The translations under genes and the position numbers were made by a program. Below are positions 10,700 to 23,129 of a DNA stretch of 64,000 nucleotides, in pieces (the first letter of the stretch is position 1; each line of letters opens with the position of its first letter). The notes beneath the pieces were generated by a model. That model saw only the letters and a program-made list of their open reading frames with translations. It did not search any database and was not told where the DNA came from. This DNA comes from Pisolithus tinctorius (lineage: Eukaryota; Basidiomycota; Agaricomycetes; Boletales; Pisolithaceae): assembly GCA_024663395.1 (NCBI GenBank), contig JANFAH010000035.1, positions 434,001-498,000 of the forward strand, written 5' to 3'.

Positions 10700-11593
10700 G
10701 TGTGCCATCCTGCCCACACCCCCACTCCTGTCATTGCTGTTGAACATGTTGCCCCTACCACGTTGAGCCAGGACCCTCCTGCCATGACTTCTTCAGAGAA
10801 GCCTTCTGAGTCCATGGCCTTCGATAATTCGAGAGCTGAAATCCATCCCCTGAGTTCCCAATCAAGCCAACCAGTAAATCTGGTTTCACCGTCAGCTCCA
10901 CCTGCTGGCATCGACCATATACAGTTGCCAGAGGGGGAGAGAGGGCTTTCTAGGGTCTGTCCTTCAGCGAGGGACACTTATTATAATCCAACAGCCACTC
11001 ATTTGCCTACTCCCACCCATCCGACTCAGCAGCCACACGGCCCTGCAGTCGCTCCATCCATCTTCCTTCATAAGCCAGCAACCTCATCGTTTTCACCTGG
11101 CAAAACCCAAACTAGGTCTGACAATATAGCTTCAGCCATTCCAATAACCCCTCAGTTATTTCTGAACCACCCTTATTCTCAGATACCAATTCCAGCCACT
11201 GCCACTACTGCTGCAGTCGTGAACTGGCCATTAAAGTGCATGCAGAAGGCCATCAGGAAGCAAAAGGAGTATGTAACCTTCTACAGGTCCTTTTCAGAGG
11301 GACCATTGGACTCACCTCCTGATGTCCCGGAGGCCTATGAACATCCTTGGAGAATTGCAGACCTATACATTCACCACAATCAAACCAAGGGCGCATTCCA
11401 GGTCTGGATCAGGTCTGAAATGGGGTGGATCAAAGTGGCAGTGGATACCCACCATCCCACACTGTCAGATTATCGCCTCAAGTTGTTGGACAATGGAGAA
11501 CTGTCCTGGGTTCTCAGAAAGACGATGGTCACTGACAGGGGGAGGGCAAAGAGGAAGCAAGAAGCCCTGATGATTATGAAGCCTGATATGTAA
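10700..11593 (+). CDS. Hypothetical protein with a basic C-terminal domain
   Basis: An open frame of about 297 codons; the first ATG is at 10,784 (MTSSEKPSESM) and upstream sequence in frame is open from about 10,646. Roughly the first 170 residues are low-complexity and rich in Pro, Ser and Thr. The last 110 are compact: WPLKCMQKAIRKQKEYVTFY, HPWRIADLYIHHNQTKGAFQ, VWIRSEMGWIKVAVDTHHP, DYRLKLLDNGELSWVLRK, ending in a Lys/Arg-rich tail. I do not recognise the family. Length, even composition and absence of internal stops argue for a real exon, probably the last one, with upstream exons not resolved. Confidence 0.5.
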   Translation: MCHPAHTPTPVIAVEHVAPTTLSQDPPAMTSSEKPSESMAFDNSRAEIHPLSSQSSQPVNLVSPSAPPAGIDHIQLPEGERGLSRVCPSARDTYYNPTATHLPTPTHPTQQPHGPAVAPSIFLHKPATSSFSPGKTQTRSDNIASAIPITPQLFLNHPYSQIPIPATATTAAVVNWPLKCMQKAIRKQKEYVTFYRSFSEGPLDSPPDVPEAYEHPWRIADLYIHHNQTKGAFQVWIRSEMGWIKVAVDTHHPTLSDYRLKLLDNGELSWVLRKTMVTDRGRAKRKQEALMIMKPDM

Positions 11594-12853
11594 TTCACCT
11601 AGCTTACTTTCTGTACCAAATTTACTGGGAACTATTGAGCACAGTCCATAATGGCTAAGTAAGATGATCCTGAAAGTAACTGCATATTGATCTGCTGTGT
11701 ACAGCAGCTGGGCCTGAGTGTCGGTGTATTCCGAGGCAATATCTGAAATTCAAACCCAGGACAACATTAATTCCCTCACACTCATTGTTGTTTGTCAGGC
11801 TCCTACATGCCAGTCTCGTTCCCTACATTGTAGGGCATGATGCGCTCCTTACCTTGTTCACACAGTCACACATCAGAGTTTCATGTTGGAGGCAAAAAAC
11901 ATGTCAGGTTCAGTCATGCATTTGTGCTCTGCAATGTCTGGTGCACTTTGTAGAGAATGGGAGTAGGTCAGGTCATGTGCATAGACTAAGTTTGCAGTAG
12001 ATATCATGTATACTAAGTCAGTGATAAACTATGGACAACGAAAATGCCCTTTGGCACTTAGAAGCCCTTGAAGATGAAGATGACTGTGATGAACACTGCA
12101 ACTATTACTCGAAAATGATATGAAAATGGCACTTGGACGTTTTCACAGGCGCCACTGTTGACTCAGCCTGCCAGCCATCATTTCCATTTATTTGCACTTA
12201 TTCAAACCTCAGAAACTGCCAAAACGAAGCCAAAATGCAGGATATCAAAGCAAGCTGCTGTTTTCGGCCTAATTACTCGGTCAACGAAAACAAATCAAAA
12301 ACGGCATTGAAAATGCACGAAAACAACACACGAAAATGTGCTGTGATTTCCCTGTTGGCGTCGTCTGGCTTGCCCACTTTTGGAATCATGTTTTTCCCTC
12401 AATTTTGGGTCTTGCTCTTGCCTTGGGTCATCCAACTTCTGATCACAATTTTTTTTACTCATGCATCTGGTGTTTTCCATCTGTCTGGAGCTCGCACAAG
12501 CCTACTTTTCAAAGCTAATAGTGATGATTTCTCGTCAGTCCTCACCCCCAAGCATAACATCAAACTCATGTCACATTGACTGGTGAAGACTTGCTGTGCT
12601 AACTGCTGGTGCTACTACTGGCAGGTATTCTAAACAGACTGCTTGCATTATTGAAATCACTGATTCGTTTGCAGTCTATCCTCCTCTTGTCATTCATACT
12701 TGTACTTCTTCATCAGGGAACGCCTGAGGCCTTTAAAGTGGGCCTCTGCCAAAGTTTGTGTTCCGTGTTGTTATTCTCCCACTTGCTTGAATGATATTCA
12801 CAGGTCAAGCAGTGTCTCTTGTTGATATCCAACACTCCTGCTTGTCAACATAG
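11594..12853. other. No supported gene
   Basis: A 148-codon plus-strand ORF (12,133-12,579) has no recognisable domain and irregular composition, so I do not call it. Around 12,036-12,120 lies an acidic Asp/Glu-coding run. The end of the stretch, AACATAG at 12,847-12,853, could be a splice acceptor for the next ORF. Confidence 0.35.
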
Positions 12854-13264
12854 GTGTCAACCTCAGAGCTCTCAAGTTGTTCCTCCTCATTCTCTGCTAG
12901 GCCCATTGTGCCTCTGAACCATATAAATTTGACTGCCGCTGCAAGTCCTTTGTTCCATTGCCCTCTGCGAGATTATCCTTTTGATTCCCCTCCATTATCG
13001 CCACCTCTGCCCTTCTATACTGCACCATCCACTTCCTTGACATCTTCGCAGGCCGAAGATCCACCACTGGACTCTCCCACCCATTGCCCACAACAACCAC
13101 CTGGAGCCACCAACAGGTTCGCATCCCTGCCACATACCAACCCTCTTCCGCTCCCCTTGACACCCCTAGTAGAGCTCGAGATGAATTCCCTTGTGGAAGC
13201 CTACCCTGTGCTTGACACCACAGCGGATTTTATGCTGGACAACGAGGGGTTCACCACGCTTTAA
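12854..13264 (+). CDS. Possible exon: Pro/Ser-rich hypothetical protein
   Basis: An open frame of 136 codons that begins at a possible splice acceptor and not at an ATG. It is rich in Pro and Ser (DSPPLSPPLPFY, LPHTNPLPLPLTPL) and ends in a more ordered acidic stretch (SLVEAYPVLDTTADFMLDNE). No domain is recognised. It may be a terminal exon of an unresolved gene or a chance frame; low confidence. Confidence 0.25.
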   Translation: MSTSELSSCSSSFSARPIVPLNHINLTAAASPLFHCPLRDYPFDSPPLSPPLPFYTAPSTSLTSSQAEDPPLDSPTHCPQQPPGATNRFASLPHTNPLPLPLTPLVELEMNSLVEAYPVLDTTADFMLDNEGFTTL

Positions 13265-13761
13265 AAACCTCTTCTCCTGTGGCAGATCTGCACACTACAG
13301 GTAAGCTCCCTCCTATTTCCTACCTCATTACTGCAGCGCAAGTTCAGTCACATCTCACACATAGGGTATTTATTCCACATGCATTACCACCATTTCTAGT
13401 GCACATCACTCCACTTCAAGCTGTCATTTATATTGAATGAAATAGACACCATTTTCAATGATGAGGAGACCTTTATTTCAATGACCTTAACACTTTTTAG
13501 TAAGCCAAATGGACACTTCAGTGTCACAATATGACACTGAAGTTCCATGACAGACACTGTGCTTCAGCTGTTCCGACACTCAGCAAAAGTGATTTACAGT
13601 TTGAATTTTAGTGATTTAACTTTTTGTAGTGAAAATGTGGTAGGGTACGAAAAATCCACCCATGATTGGGAAAAGCATGGCAGGGATGTGCAAATCAACA
13701 CGTGACGTGTCATGGAACTCCCAGGCCTGCTGTGGGCTTTGTTCTTTGGAAAACCACTACA

Positions 13762-15620
13762 ATGCCAGCATATGTTGAGCACAAGACCCTAGTCGGTGAA
13801 CATGGCAATTTGCTGAACACTGTTGCCTTTTCTCCCTGTGGGAAATATCTCACGAGTGGTTCTTCAGACCACTCCATCTGTATATGGAGTGTGCACAAAG
13901 GCTCTTTTCTCTTTCGCATTGTATTCGATAGCGCCATCAATATCCTCCATTGGCATCCCACTCGAGAAGAGACCTTGATATGCAGCTGCAAAGATGGCTC
14001 GGTGCTATCCATGAGTGATTTCAGACCTGTAAGTAACAGTAACCTCTTTTGGAGTCATCATAATCAACCAACAGTGATAAATTCCTCAGAGTGGATTTGA
14101 AAAGAAGGTTATCCATCTGGGTGTCAAAGCTCCTGTTTTCTGTATGGACATTGACACAAGCACAAATCTCTGGGCAATAGGTGTCGGCAACCAAGTTAAT
14201 ATCACCACTGGTGATAATCAAGGTGGGTGACTACCAAGAATCCTACACCTCTCAGTCCAGTTAAAATCTGCAGATGAATATACTGCTGCAACTAGGTTAC
14301 CTCCCCCACCTAAAGTTGAGGCCAAATACACTGAGAATGACTCACCTATCCGACTGTGTGCCCTTCACTTTATTTGTGGTGGCCACAAGCTTATCATGTC
14401 CTACCTCAACCATGGTATAGTGTAAGTACCATGCGGAGATAGTCATTTCAGATCATGCCAAGGCTTTCAGGGCGTGGAATATCATTGACAAGACCATTAC
14501 ATGGCATGTCAAGCCCCCCTCAATTTCTCAAATGTGAGTTTTTCAAGTGCACAGGGGGTGCTCATTTGTATATCTCAATGTCACAACAGTGCGAGCTCCG
14601 CCATTCACCATGACATGAATGTCCTTGTTGTAAACACTCTGCAAGATGGTCTTTGTCTTTACAAATTAGGTAGCAAGAAGGCCATCTGGAAATGGGACCA
14701 TGAGGCAGAGTGCGATGTACAATGCCCTTTGTCAATTTCATTTCTGCATGGAGGGCAAGCTGTGGTCTCAGGTACAATCACTGGAAATGTCCATGTATGG
14801 AACATGGATTCGAAGGATCTGTATCAGGTTCTCCCACATGGTGGTAAGTGCTCAAGTGAGATTACTTGGTTCAAGTGTTGACCATGCCGGTTTAGGTGAC
14901 GTTATGCAAGCTGTAGCGGTAGGCATAATGAGATATCCTATTTCTTGTCTGTGATGTGGTAGCCAGCATCCCTACAGACTTATCAATGGGGTGCATGGAA
15001 CTATATTGCAGTCGGATCTGTGTTGAAAGGGCAGGGCACCTATATTAAAATTTGGAAGGCAGACATTGGTTTGTACCTTCCTGACTCATGTTGGATGTAA
15101 TTAATCTGGACTTCACAGGCCCTTCTTCGGATGTCAATTTCCTTGAAGAATTCTGGTATCGGTTGATGGTTAGTTATGTTTTCTTACCATTGTAAGTTGT
15201 GTTTGGGTTCACTCGACTTACTCTTTTGGAGGTCATATGTTTCTCTATGGATTTGAGTGATTATGGGCGCATAGCATTAGCAGTAGTGTTCACCATACTA
15301 TGGGCTGCCGCTGCTTTTGCTGCCATACGGTTAATGTGGCTGCATACCCTGTGGGGAGAGATTTGTGAGGGCATCATCAATTTTGTACACATGGTTGATT
15401 TCCCATTCACACAAACCCAAACACTAACACTATTTAGGTACGAAATGTGGCATATATAGTGCTGTCACTTGGGTTATGGTTGGCATCAGAGGGATGCCTC
15501 GTTCTTCTTACAGCGAGAAGTTTTATTCGTGATGTAGCTGTGGCGATGGTGGATTGGCTGCGGTCAGCAGTTCACTCCTTCCTTGATCTACCTCCACCAG
15601 TCCATCATTTGCAGGAGTAA
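13762..15620 (+). CDS. WD40-repeat protein with C-terminal membrane segments, ten exons, intact
   Basis: Exons: 13762-14028, 14090-14222, 14274-14421, 14471-14533, 14590-14843, 14896-14918, 14963-15068, 15119-15168, 15232-15393, 15438-15620. All introns are GT-AG, 44-63 nt, and phases agree; the sum is 1,389 nt = 462 residues plus TAA. The N-terminus (MPAYVEHKTLVGEHGNLLNT) enters a WD40 blade (VAFSPCGKYLTSGSSDHSIC). Further blades show HGIVAWNIIDKTITWHV, SGTITGNVHVWNM and GQGTYIKIWKADI. The C-terminus has hydrophobic spans (ALAVVFTILWAAAAFAAIRL and YIVLSLGLWLASEGCLVLL), so it is probably membrane-anchored with a cytosolic propeller. It resembles an expanded WD40/TM family of mushroom genomes whose function is not established. 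The 23-nt exon 6 is a weak point, but its product DVMQAVA fits the family. Confidence 0.82.
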
Positions 15621-17663
15621 TGGTCTCTTAGTTCCCAAAATCTACCATTCTGTCCATCACGCATCATATCAAAAATTGTACGATCTGTAATTTGGTATCA
15701 ACTCTTGCCATTACTCTGGTTGCACGACTAGACATCCTCGTGACTCATCATACTAGCCTATTAGATGCGCTTCTGCAGCATCCTACCCACTCTCCTGGAC
15801 CTGGACCTCATGGTTTTGATTGCCATACCCTTTTACCATGTCTGTGCTCAGTTGTTCTGACAGTTGATGCAAGTTTCATGGGGTCACTTAACCATTATAC
15901 AGTAGCATTGTTCGATACTTACCCAGCAGTAGAAGTTGTGCTTGACCACTGTTGATAATACACCCACCCTCCAGGCAGTCCACAATGCAGTGATTTTTTC
16001 TTGTGCTTATCAGTTCACAGTTTTATTTATAGTGTTTGTCTCATAATACATCGACGAAGTAAGCATGAAGAAGAAGAAAAGTAAATAACATTCGCTCTGC
16101 AACAGTCACAATTTTTGTGGATTTCGTTGCATGTAGTGTATCGAATCCCTTGGTTGTCATATTTAACCAAAGCCTCTAGCATTGAACGTTCAAGAGCTTG
16201 GGAAAACTGAATTGTGAGGGTAGCCTGGACCTGCTGAGAAAGAATAAGAAGCTGCGTATGCCTACATGTTCCGTGACACAGCAGCCAGCTCGATACAGTC
16301 ATGTAGTCTGTTTCTACTCGGTCAACTAGGCCAACCAGCGATTGGCAATGCCACAAGAAGTCAGAAGGTGTGCAGCCAGATGAGATTTAACTGACAGACC
16401 AGAGCTGGTATGAAAGTGGCAAGGTATACCAAACCAACTTGACTGGAATCAAGGCCCCATACAGCTTGTAAGTGTAATGGTAAGGTAAGCTCTTCCATGC
16501 CATTCACAACACTGCCGAGAAGATGGGTTGCAAAACTGGGAAATGTAGGTGGAATTCACCTGGAAACCAATGGCATGAACAGGGCAGTGAGAACACAAGG
16601 TGATTGCAGTAAATCGGCAATAACAGAAAGCAGGGAAGAAGGTTTCTGCACAAGGGCGGCTTCGAAATCTTGTGGCATCCTGGCCAGTGATCGATGGCCT
16701 GAAATTCGGGTGTGATGAGTCCCAGTTCCAAAACATTTGTTTGGTCAGATATCGCTGTCATCACCGTTGGGACAAAGTCGACACCCCATGCGATAGCTTC
16801 ATGTCTTTCGATCACACAAAGACAGGCAGGGAGATTCAATGCCACACATATTGATCCGAAATTCAACGGTTCATGGAAGCCAAAATGGGAGTAAAGTGCA
16901 TGGGTTCATGAGGACCTACTGTCTTTCATTCCATCCTGGACATCCCCAGAACTGCTGGGTCAATCAACAGTAATTGTCATTGGCTTGTCAGAGGAACATC
17001 ACTATTATGTAAGCCTAATCTCTAAAGCGCACAGGGCAGATGAACCTGGAAGAAGATGACGACGATGCATGACATGAAAGCCCTGCTTGAGTATGAAAGC
17101 CATGGTCAGCGGGGCTGCTGCAGCAATATGAAAGAGGATGTACCTGGACCTATGGTTGATCATTTTCTTGAAAAATGATATGCGATTTTGCCTGGACAAA
17201 TGATTCTGAAACTGACACCTTTGTGTTCGAGCGAAGACATGATGACATCAGTGAATTCATGCCACTCGGGTGTTGCTAGTCGAAGCTGTCACTATTAGGT
17301 AGGAGGCTCTTATCATGTCCTCAAACTCCACCAACAATTTTCAGCAGAAAGGTATTGATGGATAGCAAACTCCCTTCAGCTGCCAAGCGCCTCTTTGGCA
17401 CCACTCGTGTCTACAATCTATCTACCATACCGCAGCCCCATGTTGGGAATCGAAAGTGTCCACATTGAAGTTGGAGGTGAAGCGATGATCACTAGAATTT
17501 GGAGAGTCATAGCATGTTACATGTTTGAAGCAGCGCGTTTGCACTCACTGAGCTCAAGAGCTCATGTTTTTTATCCATAGAGCACAGGCTTGCACCACCA
17601 ACCAGCTTTGGTGCCAGTGTCACCATCAAGAACCCATGTTACCCAACTGGGCTCCACTCTGGG
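15621..17663. other. No supported gene; scattered minus-strand exon-like stretches
   Basis: Minus-strand open stretches at 16,866-16,504 (IAWGVDFVPTVMTAISDQTN) and 16,356-16,027 (FSQALERSMLEALVKYDNQG) look protein-like and are bordered by possible splice sites. I could not build a continuous model or recognise a family. They may be remnants of one intron-containing gene. Confidence 0.3.
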
Positions 17664-17763
17664 GTCATTGGCATGATGGCATCTTGGCTAGCCGAAGTTC
17701 ACCTGCACAAAGACTCCTTCTCTGCAATGAACACAGGTGAGCATGCAAGCATACTTCATATAA

Positions 17764-18072
17764 ATGGACCCTGCCCTCACCACTCCTCTCCATCTCTACT
17801 ACACAATGTCTCCCATCACTTGTGGTATGGCTTGCAAGGGCATCAAGCGCTACACACCATATAACCTGTGTTCTCATGGTCCTAACCAAACTTTCTTAGA
17901 CCTGTCCAGTCTGCCATCTGTGCCCAGAACTCCAGTTCATCTGCCCAACGTCCCCAGTGCTTGTGCTGGTGTCCCTGCCCTTCTGCCCCCCATTCGTGCT
18001 GCAGAGGGCAACTCCCTTGCAAATGCTGTGAGGAAACAATTAGAAACCTTCAAGATGTTTGCTGACCACTGA
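17764..18072 (+). CDS. Possible small hypothetical protein (102 aa)
   Basis: ATG-initiated frame beginning MDPALTTPLHLYYTMSPITC and ending in a helix-like NSLANAVRKQLETFKMFADH. Four cysteines, a Pro-rich middle, no secretion signal and no recognised domain. A GTGAGC donor just upstream (about 17,732) hints at an earlier exon. It could equally be a chance ORF. Confidence 0.25.
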   Translation: MDPALTTPLHLYYTMSPITCGMACKGIKRYTPYNLCSHGPNQTFLDLSSLPSVPRTPVHLPNVPSACAGVPALLPPIRAAEGNSLANAVRKQLETFKMFADH

Positions 18073-20760
18073 CCACTGATTATAGAATGAGTTCATCTGT
18101 CCTGACGTTCGAAAGGCCATACAAGATGGCATACGGCCAGTGTGCTACATCTATAGTTGCCTTTGTGCCTTTGTGGCTGAATCCTGTTGTAGGAGGTCGT
18201 TGGTTACAGGATCAAGCTTAGATTTGTTCGTGATTGCCTTGAACTGGTGAAAGCTGTGGACAAAGAGGAAAAGAATATGTGAGCATCGCCACGCATCATT
18301 GTGATCCCCTACTGATATCACTGATAGGCTTTGGGCTCTGGAGGCTGGCGAGGTTATCTCATGGGAGAGACTCATATGTATTTTCTCTTCAGTTGTTGTG
18401 ACTTATGGCCATGATCATGATGAAGGACATGTTTGGGCAAGGCACTGTCAACTGTGTTGAGGTATGCATGGAGATGTTATGGCTGATGAGATACGTAAGT
18501 CATGATTAATATTGTTAGCAACCACTCTGGAACAGATCACATCAGATGCATGCCCAGCTCTTTTCCCCCCTGCTGTGGAACAAAGCGGTAAGTAGTAGGT
18601 GCACTGACAAAGGTGCAATCCTTTGGTGACATGTGGAATATGCACCATTCTCTCACCGGCAGCATTGTGGTGTCAGACTGCGTTCGTGGGCCTGCCCCCC
18701 TCGTTTCAGGGTGATATCAATGTACTGCACTTGTTCTCCACTAACCCTCATCCAGAATTGCCCCTTTGTCGCCTTCCCTGCTTGCCTACCACTTCTTTGT
18801 TGTCGCATTTCTCCTTTATCTGTGTCAAGTTCTTCCTTCCATCCATGATTGGTGGATAAAGATTTCATTCCTTTTATATACAATGACAGAGATCCACTCT
18901 GACCAACGAAGTGTTGAAACTACAGGGAAACAGGATGTATATAAGATCTACGAGGCTGTTGAAGCCTCAAAGGTGAAGAAACCACGATTCAGTTCCTGCT
19001 CCATTGCCTAGTCCTCCCTCTTCCACTTTCCAAGCACCTTCTCGGACACAGCCTGTTTGGCAAGGAAACAGTCCAGTGCATAGATGGCAGCCTGAAGGCT
19101 ATTGTGGAAGGTTAGAATGGAATGGAAGTTGATGCCCGGGTTAGGTGCAATGGTCTCAGTGATGGGAATGTTGTTGGCTGGGATATCAGGAGGGGGATGA
19201 GCGTCAAGGGAGAGTAAAGCAGGGTCAATGGTGGAGGGCATGGCGATGGCAGCAGGAGCAGCCCATTCAGGGGGCGAGCCATTGGGAGAAAAGTTCTAGG
19301 GGTGAGTCAATATCGACAGACTAGTGTGCAAGTGGAATGGCAGACATACCACCAAGTTATACAAATCCCTGAGCATGTCTGTCACTGTCTCAGCGGTCTT
19401 GGGCACATCAATGGGAGTCAAAGCACCATTGGGAGTTTTGAATGTGTTGGGGGACATGGGTGGGGCAGGGAAGGGGTAGAATTGAAGTCACTGAACGTAG
19501 AAGAGGAGAGTTTGTGTTGAAGTTGCTGAGTGTGGAGGGGGAATCGACAGTTGCACCACACAAGACCAACAGTCAACTGTCAGCGAGGGGAATTTGTGAA
19601 TGAAGCACAAGGTGAATTTCGTACAACATGGTAACAGAAGCTACTAATTGAAAGAGGTGCTGGACAAATGGAGACCATGAGGATGCAGGAGTGCTGAACA
19701 TATTTGAGGTGAATATACTACTGACAAAAGTTTACTGGTATATGATAAGGTGTCAGGAAACAGAATGAGTGTTGGCGGTGCTTTGCATCCACAGATACGA
19801 CAAACATGTCACTGGCCAGTCGAGGTCACGATGGCATGCGTTTGCATCAGACGAGTATTGGGAAGTTGAGCATACTGTTTCACCATTGTACCTGATTCAT
19901 CACACACTTACCTGCTGACTTTTTTTCCTTGATGGCATCAGATCTTTGTACAGAATGCAGTGTCTGGTTTTATTTTCCTTCACATTTGCATGCATGGATA
20001 CAAAACTCACAATACATGTTGTGAGCAAGACGAGGTCTGTACTCGACCGGCTCTTTGCAACTTTCTATCCTGCCCATGGTTCGACCCACTATACATGCTT
20101 TTGTCCAAAGGGACAGCCCATCATCTTCCCATTCTCAGGTACCCTACAATGCTGGTAATCAGTCTTCTCCAGCACACAAGTAATGCACAACTTTTGCAGT
20201 ACACCAATGCTTTTAATATACCAAAGCCCTCTGAGCACTCCTGGACACATTTGGAGAAAGCTCGACCATGGGTGATGAACAGGCAACCAGCAGGCAATTC
20301 ATGTAAACCATACATCATACTTTACATTTCAATCCACATTTCATCCTCATCCTGAGGTATTTATTGTTTGTCCACATTTGGAATCTTGGTCAACACATGA
20401 ATATACTTCGGTCAGTTTCAAGAGGCCGAATTCCGAGTTGGCATAGTAGGCATTCCTGTCTGCCCATCATCCCTGACGGTGCTTCACATGCTTGAGCTTG
20501 ATATTTTGTTGAAGTTATAATGTGAAGATGAAATTGGAAGTTTGCACCCATGTTTGAAGCACTACCAAACTTGAAGCTAAGATTGACATTCTGATGCTGT
20601 CGATACATGTGCATAAACTTGAAGTATTGGCAAACATTGAGGCATTCACAAAACTTCAAGTTTTGCCTTTGAAGAATTGTCAAATTAATTTTCAAGTACA
20701 GTCTTTACATTTTCTACTACATTAAAACTTTGCTTAACTCTCCAAAATTCATTGTGTGAC
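18073..20760. other. No supported gene
   Basis: Only short overlapping ORFs in several frames, none with a domain I recognise. A minus-strand stretch at 19,241-19,008 (MPSTIDPALLSLDAHPPPDI) is helix-compatible but short. At 20,560-20,700 there are repeats of the word cttgaag/cttcaag. Confidence 0.35.
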
Positions 20761-20819
20761 TGTCCCAGTCAACCTGAAGGCAGCTCGACTACACAAGAAC
20801 CCATGGTCATGAGGGGGGA

Positions 20820-23120
20820 GGCGAGACAAGACACATCGACAGACAACAGCCACTCAGAATGCCATGAAATTCCAGGTGATGGCAGAGGGGAATGCAACGA
20901 GCATGGCACAAAATGAACAGAGGAAATCCACACTTCTTGTCCTGAGATATCTGTAAAACTGTCCAAAGGTGTCCTCATCACCAAAAAAAAAAGAATATCG
21001 CCACAAGTTCTGCAGCGATGACGACGGAAAGAGTACCATTCAGAAGCTCTAGAATAGTAGCACCAAGCTCCTGAAAAGTGAGAAGCTGGGCCCAGGAATG
21101 GGTGAGATGTCACATACATGATGTTGTTGATGGGAAAGGGGGGACCATCAATCGAAGACAAGTGCCTTAACTGGCATGGAACTAGAGGTGATGGCGAAGG
21201 TGAAGGTAGCGAGTGTGGAGTAAAAGGAATGGAATGAATTTGTGCATCTGCTCTGCAAAAGTGCCTCTGGCCATTGTGACAGGCATATCTCTGCAATGGT
21301 GGTAGCAAGTGCGATGTAATCCACCATTGGAAAGCCTTCAATGAGTAGTGCACAATCCAAAGAATGCGAGAGGAGCAACTGTGAAATGCATGAGACATGC
21401 GAGGTAATGTCCTGGAGGAAGGAGTGAGGTGACCCTCGAATGGCAATGGCTGAGGTGACTGACATGAAACTCTGGGATGCAGTAGAGGACTCCAGGGAAA
21501 TCAGGGAGAAAGAGAAAACCCACCGATTGGATCACCCAATCATGAGTTATATGCCAAACCATCTTGAAACCCTGCAAACAGAAAAATGGGAGTATCTCGA
21601 CAACGAGCGCACAGAATTGGATGAACAAGGGCTCCCCAAAAATGGGTCAGTGAGAGGGATTTGTGGCTCAGAAAGCGAGAGAAGTGGCACGGACATGTGT
21701 GGAGGACCTCAAGGGTGGGCCTTGCCACAAAAATGTGAATATCTCTGTAACATATGCACCAATCAGAATGATCCAGGCATCGCCAAAGAGCTGTCATCGA
21801 GCAGTACGATCCTGAAAAGAAGCGAGAGATGTGTCGGAGAAACAAGCGAGATACGGCCCCAAGGTGATGGGGGTGACTCTGGGCAAGCGAACAAGTGGGT
21901 GACAACCTCAGGATAATGGCTAGGGTGATTGACACAAGCTTAAGAAGGCAGTAGGGTACTCGCAGATAAACGTGGAGAAAAAGGAATCACCACAATTGGA
22001 CCATCCGATCCTGAGCTACACATGAAACTGTTTCACTGCCCTCCAAACACGAAAATGGTGATATCTCAACAACGGCTGCACGGAATTAGATGAAAGAGGT
22101 CTCCCCAGAGAGATCTTGGCGAGGGAACGAGCATTCCGAAAAGCGATAGGAATGGTGCAGAACTGCATGATCTATGACTCCAGGATCTTGAGGGTGTGCC
22201 TCTGTGCAGAGCTGTCCCAGCTCAACCCCCCCTCCATATATCATGTGACATGCCAGCAGTATTCCAAATTAGGAATGTTGGGGAAGCGTTAGGTGTGGAT
22301 GAGGCAGTAAAAAAAATACCAGTGTATGTGTGCCATAAATATAATAGATGTAAGTCATGCTGCATCTCTTGCTTTTTTGCAGGATGGTGATAGCTTCCTG
22401 TTGATCATAGGATCTTCCTGACAGGCCAAGCAGTTCCAGAGTTATTTGCATATTTGTGGGAAGGCCCACCCTTGAGGTCTCGTCGTCGTATCTTGTGTGT
22501 TGCTATGCCGTTTCTCTCGCCTTTCGGGACGTTTGTTTCCCTCGCTCAGCCCTCGCTGGGGACGCCTCATTCATCCAATTCTGTGTGGTTGTTATAGAGA
22601 TATGACCGTTTTTGTGTTAGGAGTGCTGTGTGATGCTTATGTGCATACCTCGTGACTGGATGGTCAGGTTAGTGCGGTTCCCTTTTCTCTGCACTCTTAT
22701 AGGTGTTTCCTACCATCTCCAAGCGTTTTGTGTTGATCCTTCCAGCCATTGTTGTTCAGGCGACTCTCCTCTCCCCACCTTTGAGGACTTGAGATCATAT
22801 CTCACGTGTTTCTCCGCCATTCCTCTCGGTTTTTGCGCAGTTTGTTCCCTTCGCTTAACCCTTCCTGGGGATACCTTTTTCATCCAGTTCCGTGCAGCCA
22901 TTGTCGAGATATGCCTGTTTTTGTATTCAGAGGGTGGTGAGCCACTTTGGGTATGGCTCTGGATTGGGTGGTTGAAATGGCATGATTCCTTTTTCTTGTG
23001 TACGTCTGCAGGTTCCCTACCATCTACCATAGCTTGGTGTTGATCCCCCCAGCTGTTGTCACTCGATGGTCTCCCCTCTCCCTCCCCTAGGTGATACCTC
23101 ACCAGTGCATATGCAATAGT
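20820..23120. repeat. Array of decayed repeat units in direct then inverted orientation
   Basis: A recurring module (a TATCTC[A/G/T]xxAA word, then a GAATT[G/A]GATGAA-like word, then a purine-rich GAAxGCGAGAG segment) is visible near 20,944, 21,284, 21,592, 21,738 and 22,052. The same module reads in reverse (TCATCCAATTCTG... GAGATATGAC) near 22,570 and 22,870. Spacing varies around 150-340 bp. The turning point is near 22,200-22,480. Long ORFs on both strands across it follow from the repeat composition, and I do not call them genes. Family unknown. Confidence 0.55.
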
Positions 23121-23129
23121 TTGCCCATT

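Noticed and set aside
12133..12579. 148-codon plus-strand ORF as a gene
   Set aside because: No domain, irregular composition, overlapping frames equally open.
15692..15955. Small ORF directly after the WD40/TM gene
   Set aside because: No start context, no domain, lies in the probable 3' region of the gene.
20769..21935. Minus-strand ORFs of 225 and 131 codons as genes
   Set aside because: They lie across decayed repeat modules, overlap ORFs on the other strand and have no recognised domain.
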